From positions 1 to 43,788 of the forward strand of contig JADEXA010000062.1 of assembly GCA_015207365.1 (NCBI GenBank): a DNA stretch of 43,788 nt, given 5' to 3'. Below are positions 35,825 through 43,663 of the stretch, piece after piece; position 1 is the stretch's first letter; every line of letters begins with the position of its first letter. The position numbers and the translations under genes are program-made. The notes beneath the pieces are model-generated. The model had not been told where the DNA came from. It did no database searches and saw nothing but the letters and a program-made list of their open reading frames with translations. The DNA comes from Vacuolonema iberomarrocanum LEGE 07170. Lineage in GTDB: Bacteria; Cyanobacteriota; Cyanobacteriia; Elainellales; Elainellaceae.

Positions 35825-36577
35825 ATGCCATCCCTCCCCCCGCACCGAGAAAACGCGCTGCGCCAACTCATCCAAAAACTGGGGTTACCTGCAAATAGCT
35901 CCATCAACTGGCCGTTGTTGGATCAGGCATTGACCCATCCCAGCGCGGATACAGCACATAACTACGAGCGTCTAGAGTTTTATGGAGATGCGGTTTTGAA
36001 GCTGGCAGCGTCTCGGTTTCTGTATGAGCACTATCCCGACGCCAGCGAAGGAGACATGTCGGTGTTGCGGGATGTGTTGGTGAGCGATCGCATCTTGGCG
36101 GAGATTGGCGATCGCTACAACCTGGAGCGCTATCTGCTGCTCGGCAAATCTCTGATGCATGACCAAACTGGACGGCTGGATCGCATCGCAGAAGCAACTG
36201 AGGCATTGATTGCCGTGCTTTACCTCAGCGGTCCTCACTCGTTGCAATGGGTGCAGCCATGGCTGGAACCGCACTTGCAAACCGCTGCCCAGACCGCACA
36301 ACAAGATCCTGCCCAGCACAACTACAAGGGAGCGCTGCAAGAACTAACACAGAAGCATGTTCAGACATTACCGGACTATCGCGTGTTTGAAGTTGGGGAA
36401 CCCTCTGCGGGCAAGCAGGCGGCAACGGCAAACTTGCGCGATCGCTTTGTGGCAGAGGTTTGGCTTCAGGGTAAGCAATGGGGACAAGGGAGCGGCAATT
36501 CCAAGAAAGCCGCCGAGCAAGTTGCCGCCAAAGTGGCTTTTCTCGCATTAAGAGATGAGCTAGAGGAAAAACCTTAG
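35825..36577 (+). CDS. rnc: Ribonuclease III
   Basis: RNase III cuts double-stranded RNA in rRNA maturation and mRNA decay. The protein has 250 residues. The nuclease domain (about 15-150) has the signature NYERLEFYGDAVL, with the first catalytic Glu and Asp. The second catalytic motif reads RIAEATEALIAVLYL: the last Glu is kept, but the usual Asp (DxxE) is Glu. A double-stranded RNA-binding domain covers about 165-245 (NYKGALQELTQ to KKAAEQVAAKVAFLAL). Cyanobacteria often carry two or more RNase III homologues. Starts at ATG 35825 or GTG 35744 are possible; the first 27 residues of the long form look non-conserved. Confidence 0.9.
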   Translation: MPSLPPHRENALRQLIQKLGLPANSSINWPLLDQALTHPSADTAHNYERLEFYGDAVLKLAASRFLYEHYPDASEGDMSVLRDVLVSDRILAEIGDRYNLERYLLLGKSLMHDQTGRLDRIAEATEALIAVLYLSGPHSLQWVQPWLEPHLQTAAQTAQQDPAQHNYKGALQELTQKHVQTLPDYRVFEVGEPSAGKQAATANLRDRFVAEVWLQGKQWGQGSGNSKKAAEQVAAKVAFLALRDELEEKP

Positions 36578-36673
36578 AAATCGCCAACCCACCTTTTGTT
36601 CTGTTCCCACATAAAACGAATTTAGGAAACAAGCCTAAGTAGAGTTAGTTAGTCTTGCTATCAAAGTCCAATC

Positions 36674-36883
36674 ATGCCTGAGATAATTGAGATTCCAGCT
36701 GAGCTGACTCATTTCCAGCTTCCACAAGCCGTTCAGAATCGTCTGCAATTTCTGCTCGATCACCAAGATGAAGGCATCACACTCTCTCAAGCGGAGCGCC
36801 AAGAAGCAGAAGGCTTAGTCGAACTGGCAGAATTTCTATCGTTGCTCCGTTTGCGTTCAAATCGAGCGACGAAAGACGCTTAG
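36674..36883 (+). CDS. Small acidic protein paired with an HNH nuclease
   Basis: A 69-residue, largely helical protein beginning MPEIIEIPAELTHFQLP. It is acidic in the middle (HQDEGITLSQAERQEAEGLVELAEFL) with a short basic tail. No DNA-binding motif is clear. Its TAG stop is directly followed by the ATG of the HNH gene, so the two are translated as a unit. The arrangement resembles toxin-antitoxin or nuclease-inhibitor pairs; I recall similar pairs being common in cyanobacteria, without a known role. Confidence 0.7.
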   Translation: MPEIIEIPAELTHFQLPQAVQNRLQFLLDHQDEGITLSQAERQEAEGLVELAEFLSLLRLRSNRATKDA

Positions 36884-37225
36884 ATGACTTCAATTCCAGC
36901 GTCTCTCCGTCGATTCACCACGAACAGAGCGAAGAATCGCTGTGAGTATTGCGGGATTTCCCAGTTAGGTCAGGTCGCTACATTTCACATCGATCACATT
37001 ATTCCTGTCAATGCAGGTGGTGAAACAGTCGCAGACAATCTAGCGCTTGCCTGCGTGTCGTGTTCATTGCGCAAAGGCGCACGACAGCAATTCAAGGATG
37101 ACGAAACAGGAGAAATGATTGCGATCTTTCATCCTCGCCAACAGGCTTGGAAACAGCATTTTGATTGGGATGGCCAACGTGCCGTTGGTTTGACAGCAAC
37201 TGGCCGAGTAAGTAGCTCGGCATGA
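36884..37225 (+). CDS. HNH endonuclease-like protein
   Basis: A 113-residue protein with an HNH (beta-beta-alpha metal) nuclease core. It has C20-x2-C23 (RCEYCG) and C57-x2-C60 (ACVSC) for structural zinc, HIDHIIP with the catalytic His38, Asn52 in DNLAL, and then SLRKG where most homologues have N-x-x-K. The histidine pair of the active site is intact, so it may be active; the Asn-to-Ser change is noted. It starts at the base after the stop of the upstream small gene. No restriction-modification or mobile-element genes are nearby, so it is not obviously part of one. Confidence 0.85.
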   Translation: MTSIPASLRRFTTNRAKNRCEYCGISQLGQVATFHIDHIIPVNAGGETVADNLALACVSCSLRKGARQQFKDDETGEMIAIFHPRQQAWKQHFDWDGQRAVGLTATGRVSSSA

Positions 37226-37241
37226 TGAAAAACCAGACTCT

Positions 37242-37279
37242 AAAACCTGTGCCGCCCGCGCTGCGGGCGCACAGGTTTT
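37242..37279. terminator. GC-rich inverted repeat between HNH gene and exonuclease gene
   Basis: Left arm 37242-37259 and right arm 37263-37279 (AAAACCTGTG outer part, GCCCGC tip) pair with one bulged C. TTTTTAGGGTTTTAG follows on the plus side and A-rich sequence precedes. It lies between convergent genes and probably ends both transcripts; it could equally be another palindromic repeat. Confidence 0.55.
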
Positions 37280-37458
37280 TAGGGTTTTAGGTTTAATTGC
37301 ACCTGCCAACTTAACAGTTTCTGCGCTTGATCTAAACCGGGCAACCATGCTAGCGATTCGAGCCGAAGAAAAACTGCTGGGGCGTCATCCACCCCCATAA
37401 TGCTAGTTTTCATAGCTATGAAATCAAAGCTGAAACTTCAGTCGATTTGGCTCATGTC

Positions 37459-39477
37459 CTAATTCAATGCTTCCTGGGGCAACGGCGATCGCACTTCGGT
37501 GAAACGAATGATGTCTTGTTGTGGATCGACGTAGGTGGCTTGGATGTCGAGGCGATCGCCGGGATGCACATCCCGCTCGAACCGCATCGCCAACTCTAGC
37601 CCCAAATCCTCCAGCAACACCAACCCCAGGTTTTCATGTTCTCGCAACCAGCGCAGCATAAGAGCTGACCAGATTTCGCCGGAATGCCGTCGCAAAAACT
37701 CTAGCCCCCAGTAGCGGTTGCTCTGGCGCTCAACCATGACGGCCTCATAGGTCGTGCTACCGACGGACTGCAAGGTTTCCTTCAAATTCTCTTCAGAAAA
37801 GGGCAACTCGTCGCCCCGCAGATGCGCCTTGAGTTGAAAGTGGGCGAGCAAATCGGCATAGCGACGAATGGGGGACGTAACTTGGGTGTAGGTATCCAGC
37901 CCCAGACTGGCATGACGAATCGGTGCGATACTGGTTTCGCTCCGGGGCATACAGCGCCGGATGGCAGAGTAGCGCACTGGCCCCGAGGGTAGCGCCAGTA
38001 GCTCTTCTTCTGGCGGCAGCTCGGGTTGAGGCTGCCCCCGAAACGGCAAGGGAATGCCCTGCTCCTGCCCATAACGCCCCGCTGTCTCTCCTGCCAAGAT
38101 CATCATCTCGGCCACGAGCTGTCGGGATGGTGCATCTTCTAGCACCTCAATGACAACCTCATCCTCTAGCACCTTGATCGATGATTCGGGCATGCGGATG
38201 TCGATCGCCCCTTGCAAGCGGCGAAACTGGAGACGGCGCTGCGCCCATTGTTCCAGCACCAGCAGCTCCTCTTCGGCTGTGACCCCTAACTGCAGCATCT
38301 CGTCTACATCTTCGTAGGTGAGGCGATAGGTTGGCTTGATCAGCGTCGGGTGAATTTCGTAGTCGCAAATGGCTCCATCTCCATCCAAGATGATCCCAAA
38401 GCTGAGGGCGTAACAGACCCGTCCTTGAATCAGGCTCATTGGCCCCGTTGCCAACTCCTGGGGAAACATGGGAATCATGCCCGTTGGCAGATAGACGGTC
38501 GTACAGCGACGGCGGGCTTCTTGCTCCAGCACATCTCCTGGGGTGACCCAACGGGTCGGATCGGCAATATGGATCCAAATACGCTGAATGCCATCTTCTT
38601 GAAACTCCAGGCTCAGGCCGTCATCAATCTCGCGGGTACTGGCATCGTCGATGGTGTAGACCTTGAGGTGAGTCAGGTCGAGGCGATCGGGCGAGGAGTC
38701 GGGTGGTGGCATGGTTTGGTATTGCTGGACAGCTTCAAGCACCGGACGGGAAAATTGCACTGGAAGCTGACTTCGACGCACAAACAGATTTTCGTGCGGG
38801 CTCCAGAGCTTCAGGTCGACCAAAAGTTGAAATGCCCCATCAGCAGTATTCGGGCGATCCAGCGCACCTAGCACATCAGCCGCATTGTTGCGAGTGCTGG
38901 CCGTGTCACCCAAGGCCGCAAACTTTTCCAGGGCTTCAATGCGAGTGCGATCGCCACTCTCCCAATCCACCGTTTCCCCAGCCAGAGCGGCTCGCATTTG
39001 CGCAAGAAACTGCTCCCATTCTTGCTGCCGTTGGGCCTGCATGGCTTGCTGATGGCGAATTTCGGATACCTGCGTCGCCGGACGCGGCTCGTAGCGATCG
39101 CCCTTCTGCTTAAAGAACAACTTGTCTTCAGAGAGCAAGCAATGCGCCGCATAACAAAGCGGCTCGCTCTGTTCTGAAAACAGCAACAGTGCCATGCCGG
39201 GAGCATCCGTTGCTTCGCCTTCTTCCACTAACAGCTCCCAAGCAACCTCAAGGCTCGTGGGATCGAGATAGGGAGAAATGTCATCCAAAAACTGAGGGAT
39301 TTGGTCGGAGGTATAGTGTCGACCGCCAACCGTATAAGTAATGTCTCTGGGGTGGAGCTTGTGAGATTGTCCCCGTTGGTCAATGACAATCCAATCACGT
39401 TTACCTTCGGGACGATCCGCAACCGCAAGGTGGCGATCGCCATTCATCCGAAATTCGACGAGTGTACCCTTCTCCAT
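37459..39477 (-). CDS. RNase II/RNB-family 3'-5' exoribonuclease
   Basis: The protein has 672 residues from the ATG at 39477 and degrades RNA from the 3' end. The catalytic RNB domain (about 255-590) begins at LDLTHLKVYTIDDASTREIDDGLSL near residue 270; its conserved aspartates bind the magnesium ions. Further conserved parts are IHIADPTRWV, RRRCTTVYLPTGMIPMFP and DTYTQVTSPIRRYADLLAH near residue 535. The N-terminal 250 residues are the cyanobacterial/chloroplast-type extension, not classical cold-shock domains. The frame extends to 39555, but GGAG lies 9 nt before the ATG at 39477. It follows rpmG and rpsR, an order seen in other cyanobacteria. Confidence 0.92.
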   Translation of the reverse strand: MEKGTLVEFRMNGDRHLAVADRPEGKRDWIVIDQRGQSHKLHPRDITYTVGGRHYTSDQIPQFLDDISPYLDPTSLEVAWELLVEEGEATDAPGMALLLFSEQSEPLCYAAHCLLSEDKLFFKQKGDRYEPRPATQVSEIRHQQAMQAQRQQEWEQFLAQMRAALAGETVDWESGDRTRIEALEKFAALGDTASTRNNAADVLGALDRPNTADGAFQLLVDLKLWSPHENLFVRRSQLPVQFSRPVLEAVQQYQTMPPPDSSPDRLDLTHLKVYTIDDASTREIDDGLSLEFQEDGIQRIWIHIADPTRWVTPGDVLEQEARRRCTTVYLPTGMIPMFPQELATGPMSLIQGRVCYALSFGIILDGDGAICDYEIHPTLIKPTYRLTYEDVDEMLQLGVTAEEELLVLEQWAQRRLQFRRLQGAIDIRMPESSIKVLEDEVVIEVLEDAPSRQLVAEMMILAGETAGRYGQEQGIPLPFRGQPQPELPPEEELLALPSGPVRYSAIRRCMPRSETSIAPIRHASLGLDTYTQVTSPIRRYADLLAHFQLKAHLRGDELPFSEENLKETLQSVGSTTYEAVMVERQSNRYWGLEFLRRHSGEIWSALMLRWLREHENLGLVLLEDLGLELAMRFERDVHPGDRLDIQATYVDPQQDIIRFTEVRSPLPQEALN

Positions 39478-39731
39478 CCGGGCGTCTCCGGGAGCTACTG
39501 TCTTGAACACGGACTTGATGTGCCACAGATGGGTAGAAACAGAATCTTCCACCAACGTGCAGCCCAGTCAACTGCAAACCATTTTGCCATTTCCTAGCCC
39601 TTGCTCGCGCCGCCCGAAAGCAGACTCACCTTTCTTCGGAAGGTTCTTAACGTCAAGTGGCTACTCAGCAAAAAACAGACCCAGGCATATCTTTATGGTA
39701 TCCGGGTCTGATTCATTCGTCTGGGCAAATG

Positions 39732-39947
39732 TTAGCCCTCGCGGTTGATGAATGGCAACAACGCCAGGATGCGGGCCCGCTTAATGGCCGTGGTCAAATC
39801 CCGCTGCTGCTTTGCGGTCAGGCCAGTGATGCGCCGGGGCAAGATTTTACCCCGCTCAGTAATAAACTTCTTCAGCAAATCGACATCTTTGTAGTCGATG
39901 GGATCCGCAGGTTTGATGGGAGAAATACGACGACGATAGTAAGCCAT
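39732..39947 (-). CDS. rpsR: 30S ribosomal protein S18
   Basis: S18 sits on the platform of the small subunit with S6. The 71-residue basic protein carries the family pattern DYKDVDLLKKFITERGKILPRRITGL and the ending KRARILALLPF. The start is ATG 39947. It lies between rpmG and the RNB exonuclease on the same strand. A plus-strand open frame of 293 codons (39657-40538) crosses it and rpmG and is a shadow. Confidence 0.97.
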   Translation of the reverse strand: MAYYRRRISPIKPADPIDYKDVDLLKKFITERGKILPRRITGLTAKQQRDLTTAIKRARILALLPFINREG

Positions 39948-40244
39948 AGGTCAAGTTCAGTATGCTTTCGTAAAAATCTTCGAAAAGTCGGTGGAAAAGA
40001 AAGTCAGTGGAAAAGAAAGTCTGGAAACAATGGGGAGGATAGACGTAAGAAACGATGTCTTCACCCAGCCGCTCACCCAAAACAATTTGTGCCTGTGCGA
40101 TCGCCAGCAAACGAAACTTTAGCCAAAAGGAGTCATATCCTCCGTAGAACTCACCCTGGTAACAGGACTCATCCTGGCCGCAGAACCCATTCTGGGGAGC
40201 GTGAATCTAACTGCCCAATCACAGAACAGGCGATCGCCAGCGAC

Positions 40245-40436
40245 CTACTTCGTTTCCTTATGAACGGTGTGCTTGTTGCAATGGGTACAGAACTTCTTCA
40301 GCTCCATTCGCCCCGTCGTATTCCGACGATTTTTGGTGGTGGTGTAGCGCGAAACCCCAGGCGTTCGCTTGTCTGGGTTGGTGCGACACTCTGTACATTC
40401 CAGGGTAATAATAATCCGGACGCCCTTTGCTGCCAT
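40245..40436 (-). CDS. rpmG: 50S ribosomal protein L33
   Basis: A 63-residue protein with the zinc-type L33 pattern: CTEC near residue 14, then YTTTKNRRNTTGRMELKKFC and CTHC near residues 49-53. It is the cysteine-containing (C+) form. The ATG at 40436 fits the family start MAAKGVRIIITLECTEC. The 297-bp gap to rpsR has no gene and no recognised signal. Confidence 0.97.
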   Translation of the reverse strand: MAAKGVRIIITLECTECRTNPDKRTPGVSRYTTTKNRRNTTGRMELKKFCTHCNKHTVHKETK

Positions 40437-40474
40437 GATGCTAACGGCTCATTTCTACATATAGACACAAACAA

Positions 40475-41008
40475 CTATTGTTTCACACGAGAACGTATTT
40501 CTGCAACTAATTGTCGAATTTTCATATCCAAAGAATAGCCTCGACGACTTTCGACCACCCAGGTATGGCTGTAGCGATCGTGGAACGCCTGTCGGTAAGC
40601 CACATCGCTGTAGGCAAAACTCGCATCAATACCTAAGGGAATCAGTAGCAGCAATACCCAGGCCGCTATCGGGCTGAGACGCGCCAGGCCCCATACCGCC
40701 AGAAACGTTGCCGCACCCAGCAGTCCTTCGCGTCGAGTTAGGTCGAGCAACGTTGGCGTCCCGCCCCACTTCTGGTCGATCACACGCAGATCCATTGCCC
40801 AGCGTCCTAGGCTTTGGCCTTTATTGCCAGACACCAGCACGACCCGCATCAACAGCCAGCCGATCAAGAAAACAATGCCCTGCACCAGAAATGCCCCGCC
40901 CAGGAGACCGCTGATCAATCCCACGGCCAACCCATCGATGCCCAGGGCGATCGCCCGCCGCCAGAGCGGTGCAGGAGTCGGACGAACGAGGGGTAAGCGC
41001 GGGTTCAT
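40475..41008 (-). CDS. RDD-family membrane protein
   Basis: The protein has 177 residues from the ATG at 41008 (204 from 41089). It begins with a short basic tail, then PLWRRAIALGIDGLAVGLISG; the R and D residues here are the start of the RDD signature. There are about four hydrophobic segments, with GNKGQSLGRWAMDLRVID between the second and third, also typical. The C-terminus (HDRYSHTWVVESRRGYSLDMKI) is cytoplasmic. The function of RDD proteins is mostly unknown; some have been linked to ion transport. It lies 38 bp upstream of rpmG. Confidence 0.82.
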   Translation of the reverse strand: MNPRLPLVRPTPAPLWRRAIALGIDGLAVGLISGLLGGAFLVQGIVFLIGWLLMRVVLVSGNKGQSLGRWAMDLRVIDQKWGGTPTLLDLTRREGLLGAATFLAVWGLARLSPIAAWVLLLLIPLGIDASFAYSDVAYRQAFHDRYSHTWVVESRRGYSLDMKIRQLVAEIRSRVKQ

Positions 41009-41433
41009 GGGGATTCCATATCGCTGGAAGGGTTTAACGCTAAACGGTTTGAGGCAGACAACGATCGCCACATTCTTATCTATTCCCATTTTCTCACGGA
41101 CAACTCGTTCCTACCGAATGTTGAACGACGATATTTTCCTTCTACTGTGGGTTGGATGGGAGGCTTGTACCACTGGCGATCGCCACCCGCAAATGAATTG
41201 CGGGCTAATCATTAAAACCCATTGAAATGGGTTGAAGCCCTACATGGTTGTGTTGCAGGCTGGTTTCACAGACTTTCTCTACTAGCCCGCAATTTATTCG
41301 CGGGCGATCGCCAACGGCAAACGGTTTCGGTTCAATGATTTGAGGGATTCGGGAGGAAATGAATTCATTTGCGAGAACCCTTAACGATAGACTGAGAAAA
41401 TGGCTCACTTACTGGCATTCTTAGAATCGACTC
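41009..41433. other. Spacer upstream of dapL with HIP1-containing repeats
   Basis: 425 bp hold the dapL promoter region and an inverted pair of repeats at 41171-41207 and 41283-41317, each with a HIP1 octamer. A small hairpin (AACCCATT/AATGGGTT, about 41217-41232) lies between them. No gene is supported here. Confidence 0.5.
41171..41317. repeat. Inverted pair of HIP1-containing repeats
   Basis: The segment 41171-41207 (TGGCGATCGCC, then CCGC and AATTGCGGGCTA) recurs in reverse at 41283-41317. A 29-bp stretch starting CTTGTACCA (41164-41192) also recurs directly at 42836-42864 with one mismatch. Similar GCGATCGC-based repeats are scattered in cyanobacterial genomes. Confidence 0.6.
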
Positions 41434-42669
41434 ATGGCAACTATCAACGACAACTATCTCAAGCTCAAGGCTGGGTATTTGTTTCCCGAAATTGCACGGC
41501 GGGTTTCGGCATTTTCTGAGGCAAATCCTGAAGCTAGCATCATTAAACTGGGCATTGGGGATGTGACGGAGCCATTGCCTGCGGCCTGTTGTGAGGCGAT
41601 GAAACAAGCGGTCGAAGAAATGAGCGATCGCGCCACCTTCAAGGGCTATGGCCCAGAGCAGGGCTACCTGTGGTTGCGAGAAAAGATTGCGACGCAAGAC
41701 TTTCAGGCACGGGGCTGCGACATCGATGCATCCGAAATCTTCATCTCCGATGGGTCGAAATGCGACACCGGCAATATCCTCGACATTTTCGGCCATGACA
41801 ACACCATCGCGGTGACAGACCCGGTCTATCCCGTGTATGTGGACACCAACGTGATGGCAGGAAACACCGGGTCTGCCCAGGATGGCGGTACCTACGAAGG
41901 GCTAGTCTATCTGCCTATTTCTGCCGACAACGACTTCACCGCCGCGCTGCCCCAGCAAAAGGTTGACCTAATCTACCTCTGCTTCCCAAACAACCCCACT
42001 GGAGCCGTCGCCACCCGCGATTATCTAAAGACTTGGGTCGACTATGCCCGCGCAAATGACGCCATCATCTTCTTTGATGCCGCTTATGAAGCGTTCATCA
42101 CCGATCCCGATATTCCCCACTCCATCTACGAAATTGAGGGCGCGCGGGATTGTGCGATCGAGTTTCGCTCCTTCTCGAAAAACGCAGGATTCACCGGAAC
42201 CCGCTGTGCGCTAACGGTCGTGCCCAAGTCACTCAAAGCGAAGGCCAACGACGGTTCCACGGTTGACCTGTGGCCGTTGTGGAATCGACGGCAGTCCACC
42301 AAGTTCAATGGCGTGTCCTATGTTGTGCAGCGCGGGGCGGAAGCGGTTTACTCCGACGCCGGACAAGCGCAGGTGAAGCAACTCATCAGCTTCTACCTAG
42401 AAAACGCCCGCATCATCCGCGAAAAACTGACGGCGGCAGGCTTCACGGTCTATGGCGGCGTCAACGCACCTTATATTTGGCTGAAAACCCCCGATAACCT
42501 CAGCAGTTGGGATTTCTTCGACAAGCTACTGCACAACTGCCATGTGGTTGGCACCCCCGGTGCAGGCTTTGGAGCCGCAGGCGAAGGCTATTTCCGCATT
42601 TCGGCCTTTAACAGCCGCGCCAATGTAGATGACGCCATGCGGCGGATTACCGAGAAGTTCAAAGCTTAG
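41434..42669 (+). CDS. dapL: LL-diaminopimelate aminotransferase
   Basis: DapL converts tetrahydrodipicolinate directly to LL-diaminopimelate, a shortcut of lysine and peptidoglycan synthesis used by cyanobacteria, plants and chlamydiae. The 411-residue PLP enzyme starts MATINDNYLKLKAGYLFPEIARR, the usual N-terminus. It has KLGIGDVTEPLP, YGPEQGYLWLRE, ISDGSKCDTGNI and YLCFPNNPTG. The PLP lysine is in SFSKNAGFTG near residue 249. It stands alone, with a strong terminator 54 bp after its stop. Confidence 0.97.
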   Translation: MATINDNYLKLKAGYLFPEIARRVSAFSEANPEASIIKLGIGDVTEPLPAACCEAMKQAVEEMSDRATFKGYGPEQGYLWLREKIATQDFQARGCDIDASEIFISDGSKCDTGNILDIFGHDNTIAVTDPVYPVYVDTNVMAGNTGSAQDGGTYEGLVYLPISADNDFTAALPQQKVDLIYLCFPNNPTGAVATRDYLKTWVDYARANDAIIFFDAAYEAFITDPDIPHSIYEIEGARDCAIEFRSFSKNAGFTGTRCALTVVPKSLKAKANDGSTVDLWPLWNRRQSTKFNGVSYVVQRGAEAVYSDAGQAQVKQLISFYLENARIIREKLTAAGFTVYGGVNAPYIWLKTPDNLSSWDFFDKLLHNCHVVGTPGAGFGAAGEGYFRISAFNSRANVDDAMRRITEKFKA

Positions 42670-42986
42670 AGAATGAGGGGCGATCGCCCTTCCCTTTCCA
42701 ATGCAATACAAAGGCATTTCACCAAGGACGAGCAACACCAGCTCGTCCTTTTTTGTATTAGGGATTTCTGGTTTCAAGGTTGTCCATATTTCATAAGGGC
42801 TAATTCAAAGCCCCAAGTTTCTCTAGGGATAGCTGCTTGTACCAATGGCGATCGCCACCCGCAATTTATTTGTGGGCGGGCGATCGGGTAATGCTCAAAA
42901 CCGAAATCTCACAATATTTCAATTTCAAGATCCCCAAGAGGAAAAAACTATAATGGATGGACTCACAACGCTATTGGGTAACAGCT
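42670..42986. other. Spacer between dapL and the DUF697-SHOCT gene
   Basis: It holds the dapL terminator (42724-42754) and a repeat copy at 42836-42864 with a HIP1 octamer, followed by GCAATTTATT and GGGCGGGCGATCG. The last 60 bp are AT-rich and precede the next gene. Confidence 0.5.
42724..42754 (+). terminator. Intrinsic terminator of dapL
   Basis: A perfect 10-bp stem (AAGGACGAGC at 42724-42733, complement at 42741-42750) with loop AACACCA is followed by TTTT. Confidence 0.94.
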
Positions 42987-43550
42987 ATGAGTCAACGCAC
43001 GGATGCCGAGTCCATCATTCGCACGCATGTTCTGTGGGCTATGGGAGGTGGGCTCATTCCAATCCCTCTCGTCGATTTTGCGGCGGTTACGGCGATTCAA
43101 CTGGAAATGCTGCAACAACTGGCACGACTGTATGGCGTGGACTATTCGCGCAGTAACGGCAAGGCATTTGTTTCAGCATTAACAGGCACAACCCTCGCAC
43201 GACTAGGAGCCAGTTTCATCAAAGCTATCCCCGGCGTCGGCACAATAGTTGGCGGCGCATCCATGGCACTTACCTCCGGTGCTTCGACCTACGCCGTCGG
43301 GCAAGTCGCCATCAGCCATTTCTCCAACTCCGGCACTCTCGTCAACTTCGTAGAAGAGCAAGTAAAAACGGCCTACAACGAAGCTTTCGAGCGGGGCAAA
43401 GACTACGTGTCTGACCTCGAAAAGGAAAAAGGCAGCGATGCCGCCAATGTTTACGAAGCTCTAGAACAACTTGGAAAACTAAGAGACCAAGGCATTCTCA
43501 CCGAGGAAGAGTTTCAAACCAAGAAGCAGGAGTTGCTGGCACGGTTGTAG
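42987..43550 (+). CDS. DUF697 membrane-associated protein with C-terminal SHOCT domain
   Basis: The protein has 187 residues from the ATG at 42987 (197 from 42957). The N-terminal part starts DAESIIRTHVLWAMGGGLIPIPLVDFAAVTAIQLEM, the YcjF/DUF697 pattern. Then comes a glycine-rich hydrophobic stretch (KAIPGVGTIVGGASMALTSG) that probably inserts in a membrane. The last 35 residues (LEQLGKLRDQGILTEEEFQTKKQELL) are a SHOCT motif, a short oligomerisation domain. Its role is unknown; the family has been placed near stress and cell-envelope genes. It ends about 110 bp before the IS630-type element. Confidence 0.82.
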   Translation: MSQRTDAESIIRTHVLWAMGGGLIPIPLVDFAAVTAIQLEMLQQLARLYGVDYSRSNGKAFVSALTGTTLARLGASFIKAIPGVGTIVGGASMALTSGASTYAVGQVAISHFSNSGTLVNFVEEQVKTAYNEAFERGKDYVSDLEKEKGSDAANVYEALEQLGKLRDQGILTEEEFQTKKQELLARL

Positions 43551-43663
43551 TGATGGATAGGCGACTCTTGAACAAGCGGTACTACCTATAAATCCTCATT
43601 CAATGTCCTCCAAATTGTCATGATAGGCAAACTAAATCAGCTCATCTGACCCAAACAGGGTGA

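Noticed and set aside
39657..40538. A 293-codon plus-strand frame over rpsR and rpmG
   Set aside because: Both ribosomal proteins on the minus strand are certain, and the frame reads low-complexity arginine/threonine-rich sequence.
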